A stretch of DNA of 64,000 bases from Tisiphia sp964030975 (GTDB lineage: Bacteria; Pseudomonadota; Alphaproteobacteria; Rickettsiales; Rickettsiaceae). Below, one piece after another: positions 1 through 8,829 of this stretch. Position 1 is the stretch's first letter. Every line of letters starts with the position of its first letter. Location of the stretch: contig NZ_CAXIQH010000001.1 in NCBI RefSeq assembly GCF_964030975.1, positions 1,364,001 through 1,428,000 of the forward strand. Reading direction: 5' to 3'. The notes under the pieces were generated by a model that saw only the letters and a program-made list of their open reading frames with translations, was not told where the DNA came from and did not search any database. The position numbers and the translations under genes are program-made.

Positions 1-1232
1 TCGGCAGCTGCCAGCATAATATAAAACTTACTAATAAAACCACCAAAAGGGGGGATGCCAATTAAGGATAAACTGGCAATAAATACCATAAAGCTGGTTT
101 TTGGCATTTCTTTAGCAGTATTGATTAGGTCAGAGACCTGGTTAGTCTTCTTTAAGCTATAAATACTTCCCATCCCATAAAACAAACAGATTTTAGTAAA
201 TGAATGTGAAGATAAATGTAGGATAGCGGCTCCTATAGATTTTGAGGTAAACATGAAGCTACTTAATAAAGCTATCCCTAATTGGTTAATCGTAGAATAG
301 GCTAGAATCTTCTTAATATTATCACTAGTTAATGCTTTAAAGGAACTATAAAATATGGTGATAATAGGGAAGAAAAGAACCCAGTTAAATTCTGCAAAAA
401 TAGATTGTAAATATTTAAGACCAAAAATATATATTAGAATTTTATAAATACAAAAAAGTCCAGTTTTAACAACTACCACCGCATGTAGCAAGGCACTTAC
501 TGGGTAATGTGCTACCATTGCCGCTGGTAACCATTGGTGTAAAGGATATAAGGCTGCCTTCGATATGCCAAAAATAAATATTAATAACAAAATTATTGTT
601 TGATTTTTGGAAAAATAATGCTCGATAAAACCTTGCGATGTAAAGTCACCGTGTCCTACTTTAGCATAAATAATTATTAGGGCTGGCAAGAATAGTAATA
701 CCCCTGAAATCATTAGTATTTTTAAATATTTATAGACCCCTGCCATAACTTTATCTCCACCACTATGACCAATTAATGGAGCAGTTGATAATGTTAATAT
801 TTCATAAAAAACAAACATAGTAAAAAGGTTCGAAGATAATGCTACCATCCCACCAGATAGCACACTTAGATTAATAAAGAATAGAAATCGACTAGAATTA
901 TCAATATTATTAATTGCCAAATATTTGGTGGTGTAAATTAACGCACAAATCCACAAAAAGCTCAGTAAGGTTAAGAAAATGAGACTAAGTGCTTCTAAAT
1001 GCAGCCCAATAGCAAAATTACTGAATATATTTATTGACAGATTTGCCCTTACACCCTTCAGAAATAACCAATCAATAATTAAAATATTAACAAAAAAGAA
1101 GCTACTAATGGTAATTAATAAAGAGTTGCGTGTGTTATTATCACTATTACTAATAAAGGGTGTAACTAAATTTAGCATAGCTAGAAGTAAGGTTGATATA
1201 ATCAAAAAACTAGGAGTAACAGAAGGATACAT
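1..1232 (-). CDS. MnhD/NuoM-like antiporter subunit, C-terminus beyond window
   Basis: I translated the minus strand by hand and found one uninterrupted frame of about 410 codons running off the left edge. The protein is a very hydrophobic proton-translocating subunit of the Mrp/Mnh and complex I antiporter family. It carries the family signature around a glutamate (EILTLSTAPLIGHSGGDK), then GISKAALYPLHQWLPAAMVAHYPVSALLHAVVVVKTG-type conserved Lys and His segments. It follows two related genes (MnhC and MnhD) on the same strand and probably forms one membrane complex with them, exchanging cations for protons. The start at 1232 has a GGAGA sequence about 9 bases upstream; an in-frame ATG at 1241 sits too close to that site but cannot be excluded. 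The C-terminus is outside the window. The exact subunit letter is uncertain. Confidence 0.85.
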   Translation of the reverse strand, partial: MYPSVTPSFLIISTLLLAMLNLVTPFISNSDNNTRNSLLITISSFFFVNILIIDWLFLKGVRANLSINIFSNFAIGLHLEALSLIFLTLLSFLWICALIYTTKYLAINNIDNSSRFLFFINLSVLSGGMVALSSNLFTMFVFYEILTLSTAPLIGHSGGDKVMAGVYKYLKILMISGVLLFLPALIIIYAKVGHGDFTSQGFIEHYFSKNQTIILLLIFIFGISKAALYPLHQWLPAAMVAHYPVSALLHAVVVVKTGLFCIYKILIYIFGLKYLQSIFAEFNWVLFFPIITIFYSSFKALTSDNIKKILAYSTINQLGIALLSSFMFTSKSIGAAILHLSSHSFTKICLFYGMGSIYSLKKTNQVSDLINTAKEMPKTSFMVFIASLSLIGIPPFGGFISKFYIMLAAA

Positions 1233-1260
1233 TACTGCCATTCTCCGGTAAAAGCCCTTC

Positions 1261-1357
1261 CGTCATTGCGAGACCATGCTAGTGGTCGTGGCAATCTATT
1301 TCTAGTCACTGTCTTGGATTGCTTCGTCGCCACTAAAGGTAGCTCCTCGCAATGACG
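1261..1357. repeat. palindromic repeat, family R1
   Basis: Imperfect palindrome beginning cgtcattgcgag and ending ctcgcaatgacg, with the arms meeting near a gcttcgtcg motif. It fills the gap between two antiporter genes. At least a dozen relatives are present in the window; complete ones are bounded by tatagctaacc at one end and ggttagctata at the other. The folded RNA would form a long stem. Confidence 0.9.
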
Positions 1358-1375
1358 AAATTTTATGTGCATCGC

Positions 1376-2845
1376 CTAGCCTCTCAATGGCTGTAATTGG
1401 TTTAAGAATATTGGTAGAAAAATTTGTATTATACTAACAAAAATTAGCCCGCCATATTTATACTTAGTGCTAGATTGTAATAGTGTATAATTAGAGTGAT
1501 GCCAACATAGTTTTTTGGCAATTTTATAATGATAAAGTAACGACATAGCAGAACTTATAACAATAATCACAAACTCTAGCCACATATTTTCTACAACCAA
1601 CAACTCAAAAATACTAAGCTTAATGAAAAACATACTACTTATTGGCAAACCACAACTGCAAATTATGCTAAAAACTACCAAGACCCGCCATAACATACTG
1701 GATGAGACGATGTCATTCCCGCGTAGGCGGGAATCTATATCCCTGTCTAGCAAGGGTGACATTAAAGCTCGCTCAAAATAAGCAATAATCAGAAATAGAG
1801 CAATCTTGCTAAGACTATCAGCCAACAAAAATGGGAATAGGATTAATTCACCTCCAGGAACAACTAACAGCAAAAATATATAACCAATTTGTACTGCCGA
1901 AGAATAGATAACAATATTTCTGACTTTTTCTTGGCTTCGGCAAGCAAAATATGTACATAAAATAATAGTTGCCAAAGCGATCGGTTTGATAAAACTTGCT
2001 AGATCATTAATGATTATACTATAGTCAATGGTAAAATGAATGAACCTCAATATTATATAAAGACCCATTATACTGGATATACTAGCAAGATATGTCAAAA
2101 TGACCGGAGCAACTGAGGAATAGGCTCTAATCATCCAAAAATGCATAGGGAAAAAAGCCGTTTTTAATATAGCGCCAATTAGAAAAAAACTAATAGCTAG
2201 CTTGACTATTTTGCGGTCATAATTTGTCTGAAGCAACATTGAAACATCTGACATATTAAGGCTGCCAGTAGTGCTTAATAAAAACCCAATAGCTATTAAT
2301 ATCAAAGTTGCCCCGACCGTACCTAGCATCAGATAATCGAAAGCACCGACGACCGCCTTGGGGTTATTACCCTGTGCCATTAGTGCATAAGCACTTAATG
2401 AAGATATTTCAATAAATACATAAAGATTAAAAAGGTCATTAGTGCTTACTATACCAAGATACCCGCTATGGGCAAATAATAAAATTGCGTAAAATAATGA
2501 TTGCCTTTTGTTATCAATAAATTTAAGTACGGTAGTTGTAAGCAATTTGTTACAAAAAATTAGGAAAAATAATAATACACCATTAATATAGATGATTATA
2601 GGTTGGTTCAGATAGTCTAGCTTATATTCGATACCTATAGGAGCATGCCAATTACCAAAATCATATGACACGGCACCTTTACTAATTGCCGATAAACCGT
2701 AAATACTTAAAAATAAACTTAGTGCAATCGAAATAACTGCTATAATTCGAGTGGCAAGCACATAACGAAAAGTTAGTATTGAAAATAATGCTCCAAAAAA
2801 TGGCAGCAATACTTGTAAAGCTGGAAAATGTTTAATTAATGTCAT
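1376..2845 (-). CDS. MnhD-like cation/proton antiporter subunit with repeat-derived insert
   Basis: A 489-residue multi-spanning membrane protein of the NADH-quinone oxidoreductase subunit N / MnhD family. Visible hallmarks are LYVFIEISSLSAYALMA with the key glutamate, and AISFFLIGAILKTAFFPMHFWMIRAYSSV, which holds the conserved lysine and the TM7-8 region. It probably works with the adjacent MnhC and the second MnhD-like protein as an Mrp-type Na+/H+ antiporter. Its start overlaps the mnhC stop by 14 bases, so the genes are co-translated. Residues of about 362-380 are translated from a palindromic repeat at 1711-1762 (the DSRLRGND string), placed in a loop between two membrane segments without breaking the frame. 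Family assignment is firm; the transported ion is inferred. Confidence 0.9.
   Translation of the reverse strand: MTLIKHFPALQVLLPFFGALFSILTFRYVLATRIIAVISIALSLFLSIYGLSAISKGAVSYDFGNWHAPIGIEYKLDYLNQPIIIYINGVLLFFLIFCNKLLTTTVLKFIDNKRQSLFYAILLFAHSGYLGIVSTNDLFNLYVFIEISSLSAYALMAQGNNPKAVVGAFDYLMLGTVGATLILIAIGFLLSTTGSLNMSDVSMLLQTNYDRKIVKLAISFFLIGAILKTAFFPMHFWMIRAYSSVAPVILTYLASISSIMGLYIILRFIHFTIDYSIIINDLASFIKPIALATIILCTYFACRSQEKVRNIVIYSSAVQIGYIFLLLVVPGGELILFPFLLADSLSKIALFLIIAYFERALMSPLLDRDIDSRLRGNDIVSSSMLWRVLVVFSIICSCGLPISSMFFIKLSIFELLVVENMWLEFVIIVISSAMSLLYHYKIAKKLCWHHSNYTLLQSSTKYKYGGLIFVSIIQIFLPIFLNQLQPLRG
1711..1762. repeat. palindromic repeat core inside a coding sequence
   Basis: A 52-bp copy of the R2 core (tgtcattcccgc ... 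gggtgacat), the same unit that recurs between genes across the window. Here it lies inside the MnhD-like gene and is read through in frame. This parallels the in-frame palindromic elements known from Rickettsia. Confidence 0.85.
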
Positions 2846-3212
2846 TCACTTCGCTAAAATTAATTTCATGCTCTGATATAGTATTAAATTGCTTAGAAAT
2901 ACGATAAATCAAGCTAAGACCTAATGATAATGTAGCAAAACCAACAACAATAGCCGTGAGCATTAGTACCTGAGGTAATGGGCTTACATAAAGCTGAGAA
3001 TCCTGCAGCAAACTACGCTCAATTGGCACAATACCACCATTCACCTTACCAAGCATCAGGTAAAAAATTAGCACCGAACTTTGCATAACACTCAGCCCAA
3101 TGATCTTACGAACATAATTATCACTAGTTAACATTATAAACAAACCACTAGTTAATACCAGCAGTGTTAAAAAATATAAAATTTTTGAGATATATATAGC
3201 TTCTAAAAACAT
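2832..3212 (-). CDS. MnhC/NuoK-like antiporter subunit
   Basis: A 126-residue protein with three predicted membrane segments, of the NuoK/MnhC family (Na+/H+ antiporter subunit C). The central helix carries GLSVMQSSVLIFYLMLGKVNGG, and the end has DPLPQVLMLTAIVVGFA-like conservation (here SPLPQVLMLTAIVVGFATLSL), which is diagnostic for MnhC. It is the first gene of the leftward antiporter cluster and overlaps the next gene by 14 bases. The cluster start lies next to a repeat-filled gap, so no promoter could be assigned. Confidence 0.88.
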   Translation of the reverse strand: MFLEAIYISKILYFLTLLVLTSGLFIMLTSDNYVRKIIGLSVMQSSVLIFYLMLGKVNGGIVPIERSLLQDSQLYVSPLPQVLMLTAIVVGFATLSLGLSLIYRISKQFNTISEHEINFSEVNDIN

Positions 3213-3254
3213 TGTTATTCCTAATGAAGTTTTTGTTATCCCCCACTTCCTTTA

Positions 3255-3378
3255 ATGTCATTCCCGCGTAGGCGGGAATCTAGATACCGCACCGAAGCAG
3301 GTATGACATTAAACTTAAGCAGGGACAACGCAAAACAGGATTGCTTCGTCGCTACTAAAGTAGCTCATCGCAATGACG
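3255..3378. repeat. partial R2 and R1 palindromic repeats
   Basis: The gap between virB9 and the antiporter cluster holds a rearranged R2 core (tgtcattcccgcgtaggcgg to gcaggtatgacatt), followed by the right half of an R1 element (ggattgcttcgtcg to cgcaatgacg). No gene is visible here. Confidence 0.8.
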
Positions 3379-3397
3379 AAATAATGAGCTATAAACC

Positions 3398-4144
3398 CTA
3401 ATACGGCTTAAATGCTTCATTAAACACACATACTATTTTCTTACCATGACGTATAGACAGTTTATGAAATACCTGTTCGATAATCACCATATTAGCATTA
3501 TCTTGGGCAAGTCGATAATTTACCATCGATTCTCTAAGAGCTTCATCAACTGCAAAAATGGCTGGTAACTCAGCATTCTTATCTCTAAATTGTAAGTAAG
3601 TATATACTCCATCATCAAAAATTTTAATAGGAGCAATTGATTCATTGCCACTTATCGAATAATTAAAATTATATTTCTCAGGATGAGATAAATCAAGGTT
3701 AGCTGAGGATGTACCATAAGTTTGCAAATGATCTCCAGAATTCTCATCATCAGGATAGATAAACCTTAAATTAAAAACCATTTCTGGATCCCTCATATCT
3801 GAAGTTTCTGCAGCATATAGTTCAAAAAAGTAAGTTCGCTTGTTAGTAATAATCGTCATATTAGTTGTAGCATCTTGTTCCATTGGCTTAATGAAAATCC
3901 GATGACCAGCTGGTACTATTTGCCAAGAAGTAGTGTCTCCCATGGAAATACTAACTATTTCTTCCTCTTTTGCTAGTTCTATACTAGCCTGATAACCATA
4001 ATATCCAGTAAACTTGAATACATCATCAGGACTATACACCATTACCCTAATTCTGCTATCGATCGATAATGGTCTGGATTCTCTAACAGCTAACGCAGTA
4101 TTTACAAAAAACACTACCATAAACCATATTATTAGTTGTTTCAT
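3398..4144 (-). CDS. virB9: VirB9-type IV secretion protein
   Basis: A 248-residue protein beginning with a clear signal peptide (MKQLIIWFMVVFFVNTALA). It matches the VirB9/RvhB9 family: an N-terminal beta domain with RIRVMVYSPDDVFKFTGYYG and SIELAKEEEI, the WQIVPAGHRIFIKP segment, and a C-terminal FDDGVYTYLQF domain. VirB9 forms part of the outer-membrane core complex of type IV secretion systems with VirB7 and VirB10. The gene starts 1 base after the virB8 stop, so the two are co-transcribed. virB10, virB11 and virD4 do not follow; rickettsial vir genes are known to be scattered and partly duplicated, so this may be one of two copies. Confidence 0.92.
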   Translation of the reverse strand: MKQLIIWFMVVFFVNTALAVRESRPLSIDSRIRVMVYSPDDVFKFTGYYGYQASIELAKEEEIVSISMGDTTSWQIVPAGHRIFIKPMEQDATTNMTIITNKRTYFFELYAAETSDMRDPEMVFNLRFIYPDDENSGDHLQTYGTSSANLDLSHPEKYNFNYSISGNESIAPIKIFDDGVYTYLQFRDKNAELPAIFAVDEALRESMVNYRLAQDNANMVIIEQVFHKLSIRHGKKIVCVFNEAFKPY

Positions 4145-4145
4145 C

Positions 4146-4841
4146 TTATTTCTTACTTTTATCTTCTATTAACTTAAGTTTGTAACCAGTGACAACAAAA
4201 TTAAATTTTGAGTTATGAGGTAAATGAATGTTAATTGCATCTATTTCAAAATTTATTGTAGCTTGCCACACCATATTTTCCAAAATATCATTAGTGGAGT
4301 TTTTTGCTACCGATGTAAATATAACCCCAGCCTTATTATTTTTATGATAAACCACTGATAATATATTAACAGAACGCCTTAAAGACCTTTGGTAACGCAT
4401 AACTGGCGACAATGAATTGTCAATATTCATAAAATTAGCAAATTGTCTAAATATTATACGTGTAGAACTATTCTGAATAAACATAAATTGAGGACGAAGA
4501 AAATCATAATCATAAGATTCTCTGTGTATCACATAATTTCTAATCATAATATCTGCAATAGAATTGATTGCATTACTTTTTATATGATTAGCGTTAGTTA
4601 TTGTTGCACTTTTAAGAGATTCCGCACTAATTGTGTATCTTACCTGACGAACTGCTGGTAATAAACTGTTATAACTAACCGCCACACCTAGAAGTAGTAC
4701 AAAGAAAACTACAGTAAATATCAACAAAAATGATCTTTGCACAAGCGGGTATAGATATTCAAAATTATACCATCTTCTAGCATCAACAAAATATTCTCCA
4801 GATTTAATATATTCTTGAACAGAACTTAATACCTTATCCAT
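4146..4841 (-). CDS. virB8: VirB8-type IV secretion protein
   Basis: A 231-residue protein with a short cytoplasmic N-terminus (including WYNFEYLYPLVQRS), a single membrane helix at about residues 37-58, and a periplasmic VirB8-fold domain. VirB8 is the inner-membrane assembly factor of type IV secretion systems. The periplasmic part is divergent, but gene order with virB9 supports the call. No virB7-like lipoprotein fits between virB8 and virB9. Upstream lies an R3 palindrome, so the promoter is probably within or beyond it. Confidence 0.9.
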   Translation of the reverse strand: MDKVLSSVQEYIKSGEYFVDARRWYNFEYLYPLVQRSFLLIFTVVFFVLLLGVAVSYNSLLPAVRQVRYTISAESLKSATITNANHIKSNAINSIADIMIRNYVIHRESYDYDFLRPQFMFIQNSSTRIIFRQFANFMNIDNSLSPVMRYQRSLRRSVNILSVVYHKNNKAGVIFTSVAKNSTNDILENMVWQATINFEIDAINIHLPHNSKFNFVVTGYKLKLIEDKSKK

Positions 4842-4869
4842 TAGCCTAAAATAATTGATTATCTTAACT

Positions 4870-5048
4870 CACCTTACGCATAACCCCCATGGCAATTTAA
4901 AAATTGTAGAAAAATAATGGTGTCATTGCGAGACCACATAGTGGTCGTGGCAATCTACATTCATTAGATTGCTTCGTCACCACCAAAGTGGCTCCTCGCA
5001 ATGATGCCTGGCTGTTTTTTCTATGACTTTTAATACCATGCGTAAGGT
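4870..5048. repeat. R3 composite palindrome
   Basis: A 179-bp element with outer inverted ends caccttacgcat and atgcgtaaggt, inner arms of a ggcaattt type, and a complete R1 core (gtcattgcgag to ctcgcaatgatg) in the middle. Related copies lie at 16980-17210 and 60583-60769. It fills most of the gap between virB8 and the methyltransferase. Confidence 0.85.
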
Positions 5049-5153
5049 AATATCTTAACTTAATATCGGATTCTAGCACATATTAGCAAAGAAGTTATTA
5101 TTTTTTTTTAGCTACTCAGAAAAAACTTGATTATCGAGTATTGAGGTTAGTGA

Positions 5154-5184
5154 TTGACATTAACCATGATTTATATAGTATAAT
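5154..5184 (+). promoter_or_regulatory. candidate promoter of the methyltransferase gene
   Basis: A TTGACA box at 5154-5159 and TATAAT at 5179-5184, with a 19-base spacer (a TATAGT overlapping it gives a shorter spacing). The start codon follows 28 bases downstream, after a GAAAGGG ribosome binding site. The methyltransferase carries its own helix-turn-helix, so autoregulation here is plausible but not shown. Confidence 0.5.
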
Positions 5185-5211
5185 AACCTATACATAAGAA
5201 AGGGTTACTAT

Positions 5212-6465
5212 ATGCTTAATGAACCTCAGCTCCATGATACTAATTCCCTAATTACTATTGCAAGAGCTAGTGCCTTGTTAGGAGTATCGTTGGATACTAT
5301 CAGAAAATGGGAAAAAAAAGGTCTTGTAAAAGCATACAGAAACAAAAACAGACATCGTTTTTTTCAATCCGAAGAATTACAGAGACTAAAATCAAAATTA
5401 TCCGGAAATAATAATATAGGATTCAAAATATTACAATCAGAAAGAAGAACCAATTTTCAAGTTTTAGAGCTATTTGCTGGGGCTGGTGGCTTGGCTTTAG
5501 GATTACATAATTCGGGCCTTAAAGGTTCTCTTTTTATAGAAATAGATAAAAATGCAGCTGATACATTACAAATGAATATGCCAAGCTGGCATGTCATTAA
5601 TGATGATGTAAGTAAAATATGTTATAAGAATATTTATGTAGATATTTTGGCTGGTGGCTTTCCTTGTCAAGCTTTTAGTTATGCCGGTAAAAGGCTTGGT
5701 TTTGAAGATATACGTGGTTCTCTGTTCTTTGAATATGCAAGAGCAATAGAACAAATAAAACCTAAAATTATAATAGCTGAAAATGTTAAAGGACTAGAAA
5801 AGCATGACGAAGGTAGAACATTATCAACTATGATGCATATTTTAAATCAGCTAGGATATCGTACCGCTTATAAAGTTCTAAGAGCACAATATTTAGATGT
5901 AGCTCAAAAAAGAGAACGATTAGTAATAATAGGAGTAAGGAACGACTTATCATACTCTATTATTTTTCCTAAAGAACAAGATTATACCATTAGTATAGCT
6001 GAAGTACTGAAGGATGTGCCAATATCTGATGGTCAAACTTATACTGCTCAGAAAAAGAAAATAATGGAATTAATACCAGAAGGTGGATATTGGAGAAATT
6101 TGCCAGATGATCTACAAAGAGACTATATGGGTGCTAGCTATCATCTAAGTGGAGGTAAGACTGGAATGGCAAGAAGACTTTCTTGGAATGAGCCATCTCT
6201 AACTTTGACTTGCAATCCTGCACAAAAACAAACAGAACGATGCCATCCATCGCAGACGCGTCCTTTAACAATACGCGAATACGCCAGAATACAGAGCTTT
6301 CCAGATTCATGGAAATTTGTTGGTTCAAGAACTTCACAATACAAGCAAATTGGTAATGCTGTACCCGTTAACCTCGCATATCATATTGGCAGATGCCTTG
6401 TTGCAATGCTAGAAAATTATTTTGATCCTCTTAGCATGATTATTTTGCCTGAAACGCAGATTTGA
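5212..6465 (+). CDS. DNA (cytosine-5) methyltransferase with N-terminal HTH
   Basis: A 417-residue m5C methyltransferase. Residues of about 13-65 form a MerR/excisionase-like helix-turn-helix (ITIARASALLGVSLDTIRKW). The catalytic part follows in canonical order: motif I (ELFAGAGGLALG), motif IV with the nucleophilic cysteine (GGFPCQAFS), motif VI (ENVKGL), motif VIII (QKRERLVIIG), then motifs IX and X (RPLTIREYARIQSFP and QIGNAVPVNLA). It methylates cytosine with SAM and would protect DNA from the partner endonuclease. It overlaps the 3' end of that convergent endonuclease gene by 26 bases. Because the endonuclease is broken by an IS, the enzyme is probably now an orphan. The partner resembles Eco47II, so GGNCC specificity is a guess. 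The N-terminal domain suggests it may repress its own promoter. Confidence 0.93.
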   Translation: MLNEPQLHDTNSLITIARASALLGVSLDTIRKWEKKGLVKAYRNKNRHRFFQSEELQRLKSKLSGNNNIGFKILQSERRTNFQVLELFAGAGGLALGLHNSGLKGSLFIEIDKNAADTLQMNMPSWHVINDDVSKICYKNIYVDILAGGFPCQAFSYAGKRLGFEDIRGSLFFEYARAIEQIKPKIIIAENVKGLEKHDEGRTLSTMMHILNQLGYRTAYKVLRAQYLDVAQKRERLVIIGVRNDLSYSIIFPKEQDYTISIAEVLKDVPISDGQTYTAQKKKIMELIPEGGYWRNLPDDLQRDYMGASYHLSGGKTGMARRLSWNEPSLTLTCNPAQKQTERCHPSQTRPLTIREYARIQSFPDSWKFVGSRTSQYKQIGNAVPVNLAYHIGRCLVAMLENYFDPLSMIILPETQI

Positions 6466-7011
6466 AGAATTTTTTTATAAACTCATCGCTTTGCCCTTTA
6501 TCAATTTTGAATTCTGGCTGTAAGTTTGATATGACTGTTGGTATTACCTCAAATAATTGTTCTAGAGCATCGTCTACACCAGTTGCAAGTGCATAAAAAC
6601 TATAACCATCTATTTGCCGTATTAATGGGTTTTTTGAGCATGAAGCACCAGTAGCAGCATTAGAAGGAATAAACTCAATATTATACCGCTTTGATTTCTT
6701 AGGAATTATCTCAATATAGTACGCCGTATAACCCTTATACATATGACCTTTTTGCATTACTAAATTTTCTAATTTACTATACATAGGGGCTTTGTCTGAC
6801 CCCTTAAGAGTATTATGTTTGTTTTTTACTTCTCCAATGATTTTTTTATCATGATTGACAATATCTACCATTTGACCAGAACTTAAACTTTCCCATCCAT
6901 CAAGTGAACCTAATATTTGTTGATGAAAATCACCTAGATGATTTGATAAAGTTTTTTGTGATTGACGGGATTTTTCATTCTTCAACCACTCACTAGAGTT
7001 AATTTTAAAAC
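6440..7011 (-). pseudogene. Eco47II-like restriction endonuclease, 3' part
   Basis: This stretch encodes the C-terminal 187 or so residues of a restriction endonuclease resembling the Eco47II family. Visible are KTLSNHLGDFHQQILGSLDGW and a likely PD-(D/E)XK-type core with VDIVNHDKKIIGEVKNKHNT, where D, E and K are candidate metal-site residues. A TTG at 6985 could start a 181-residue remnant, but the natural frame continues upstream until it hits an IS66 end at 7012. The missing 52-residue N-terminus is at 9638-9793 on the other side of the element. Removing the IS and one 8-bp duplication restores a continuous 239-codon frame. The fragment probably has no activity. Confidence 0.88.
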
Positions 7012-7183
7012 GTATACTTGCAGCAAAACTGCATAACTCTATTAAATTTTTTTGGTAGTATGAATTTATTTTATAAATTTGGGTTCCTACTATGCAAATA
7101 TCACCGATTAGTAAAAAAACTGGTTGAAAAACTATCAGTTATACTATAACATTTCAATTATTAAACGTAATGAATGAATCAAA

Positions 7184-7417
7184 ATGAAAAAGCCAAAAGT
7201 AGCGACCTTAAGTGCTGAGGAACGAGAAGAACTAATACAACATATTAAGGCAAGTTCATTAACAGGAGATGATCAGCAAGCGGTGATAGAACTTGTGAAA
7301 TTTTGTAACGAACTAATAGACAAGCTAGCATCATCAAACATCAGTATAAATAAGCTTAAGGAGATGATGATTGGTTTTAAGGCAGATAACAAAAAAAAGA
7401 TAGTTCAGATTCATTAA
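7184..7417 (+). CDS. tnpC: IS66 transposase TnpC, N-terminal frame (copy 1)
   Basis: A 77-codon frame giving the helical N-terminus of the IS66 TnpC transposase (LSAEEREELIQHIKAS, then a leucine-rich helical stretch). It ends shortly after a run of eight A residues at 7391-7398. The rest of the transposase is open in the -1 frame from this run to 8829. A slip at A-AAA-AAG would yield a continuous protein of roughly 545 residues, the usual size for TnpC. All copies in the window where this part is visible share the same arrangement. Confidence 0.85.
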   Translation: MKKPKVATLSAEEREELIQHIKASSLTGDDQQAVIELVKFCNELIDKLASSNISINKLKEMMIGFKADNKKKIVQIH

Positions 7418-7632
7418 AAGAACCACCGAGTGAATCTGATAATAAGAATGGTGGTAATGAAGAAGAGTACGATGAGTCCAAGAAGAGAGATCGCAGTAAT
7501 TGGCAAGGTAAATATGGATTTGATGATTATCAGGATGCGAATACCAGCTATTTATCTCCTGAGAATTTTTGTAGTGGTGATAGCTGTCCTCACTGTGATA
7601 ATGGTAAACTCTATAATAGTGAAGCTAGAAAA

Positions 7633-8829
7633 TTGCTACAATTTACAGGTAATGCTCCAATTACAGTCAACAGATATGTAAAGAAAACGTTACGCTGTAA
7701 TGCTTGCGATTATACAGTTATGAACAATAAGAATATCAACAAATGGACAAATAGTAGCAAAAGTGCAATAGTGTTACAAAAGACCTACGGTACTCCCTTC
7801 TATCGTTTATCTAGGTTGCAAAGTTTAAGCGGGGTTCCTGTATCATATAGCACTCTGTGGCAACAATATTTAGATGTTTGGCAAGAAGATGGTGGAGCTG
7901 AAATTTACAGGGTATTATTAGAAATGGCTGCCGAATGTAGTTCACTGAACCTTGATGATACTAGAGCCAGGATTTTAGAAATTACTGTAGCCAATAAAAA
8001 ATTACGAGCTCAAAATAAGAAAGGACGCAGTTGTTATACCACTACTATATGTGCTAAGACTGCCAATAATGAGGTGATAGTTTTATATTTTACCGGTAAT
8101 AAGCATGGCGGGGAAAATATTGGTAACGTACTAAAGAATCGTAAGAATAGGACTGATTCTATTCATTTAATGACTGATGCAAGTAACAATAATAACCCGG
8201 TATTATCAGAAGCAGATAAAGAATTACTGGCAATAATAGTGATGATCAATTGTTTGTCACATGGGCAGAGAAAATTTACAGAGAATGAACCATATTACCC
8301 TGAAGAATGCGGATATTTTCTCAAACAGACTGGTGGGATTTACCATAATGAACATCAATGTAAAGAGATGAGCCTTGAGGAAAAGCTGAAGTACCATCAG
8401 GAACATAGCAGTAAATATATAGAAAACATATATAACAAAATAGACGAATTATTTAACGACAAGAAAGTTGAGCCTAATAGTAGGTTTGGGCAAGCTATGA
8501 AATATTGGTTAAATAATAAAGAAGGTTTGACGCAATTTTTGAAAATTCCAGTTAGCAGTCTTGATAATAATTGGGCTGAGAGGTCACTACGTACCATTAT
8601 TTTACAAAGGAAGAATTCATTATTCTTTAAAACAATCAATAGTGCTGAGATACATAGTGGTCTGTATAGTATAGTAAAGACTTGTAGTGAGAACGAGATC
8701 AATGCCTTTAAATATTTAAATTGGCTGCAAGAGCAGAGCAGCAAAGCAAAGAAGCATCCTACGAATTATACGCCTTTTGCCTATGCAAGATATATAAATA
8801 ATACGGAATTAATAGAGACAGCAGCTTAA
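7633..8829 (+). CDS. tnpC: IS66 transposase TnpC, main catalytic frame (copy 1)
   Basis: A 398-codon frame from a TTG, but the same frame is open upstream to about 7397, where it joins the N-terminal part by a -1 shift. The upstream section carries CPHCDNGKLY and the downstream one RCNACDY, which together form the zf-IS66 zinc finger. Candidate DDE residues are in LNLDDTRARILE, HLMTDASNN and NNWAERSLR, the last being the highly conserved IS66 signature. The protein performs strand transfer of the element. Its stop overlaps the convergent tnpB stop by 4 bases. The TTG start is only an open-frame convenience. Confidence 0.88.
   Translation: MLQFTGNAPITVNRYVKKTLRCNACDYTVMNNKNINKWTNSSKSAIVLQKTYGTPFYRLSRLQSLSGVPVSYSTLWQQYLDVWQEDGGAEIYRVLLEMAAECSSLNLDDTRARILEITVANKKLRAQNKKGRSCYTTTICAKTANNEVIVLYFTGNKHGGENIGNVLKNRKNRTDSIHLMTDASNNNNPVLSEADKELLAIIVMINCLSHGQRKFTENEPYYPEECGYFLKQTGGIYHNEHQCKEMSLEEKLKYHQEHSSKYIENIYNKIDELFNDKKVEPNSRFGQAMKYWLNNKEGLTQFLKIPVSSLDNNWAERSLRTIILQRKNSLFFKTINSAEIHSGLYSIVKTCSENEINAFKYLNWLQEQSSKAKKHPTNYTPFAYARYINNTELIETAA

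Noticed and set aside
6134..6344. Two 67-residue minus-strand frames within the methyltransferase
   Set aside because: Shadows of motif-bearing methyltransferase sequence; no start site or homology.
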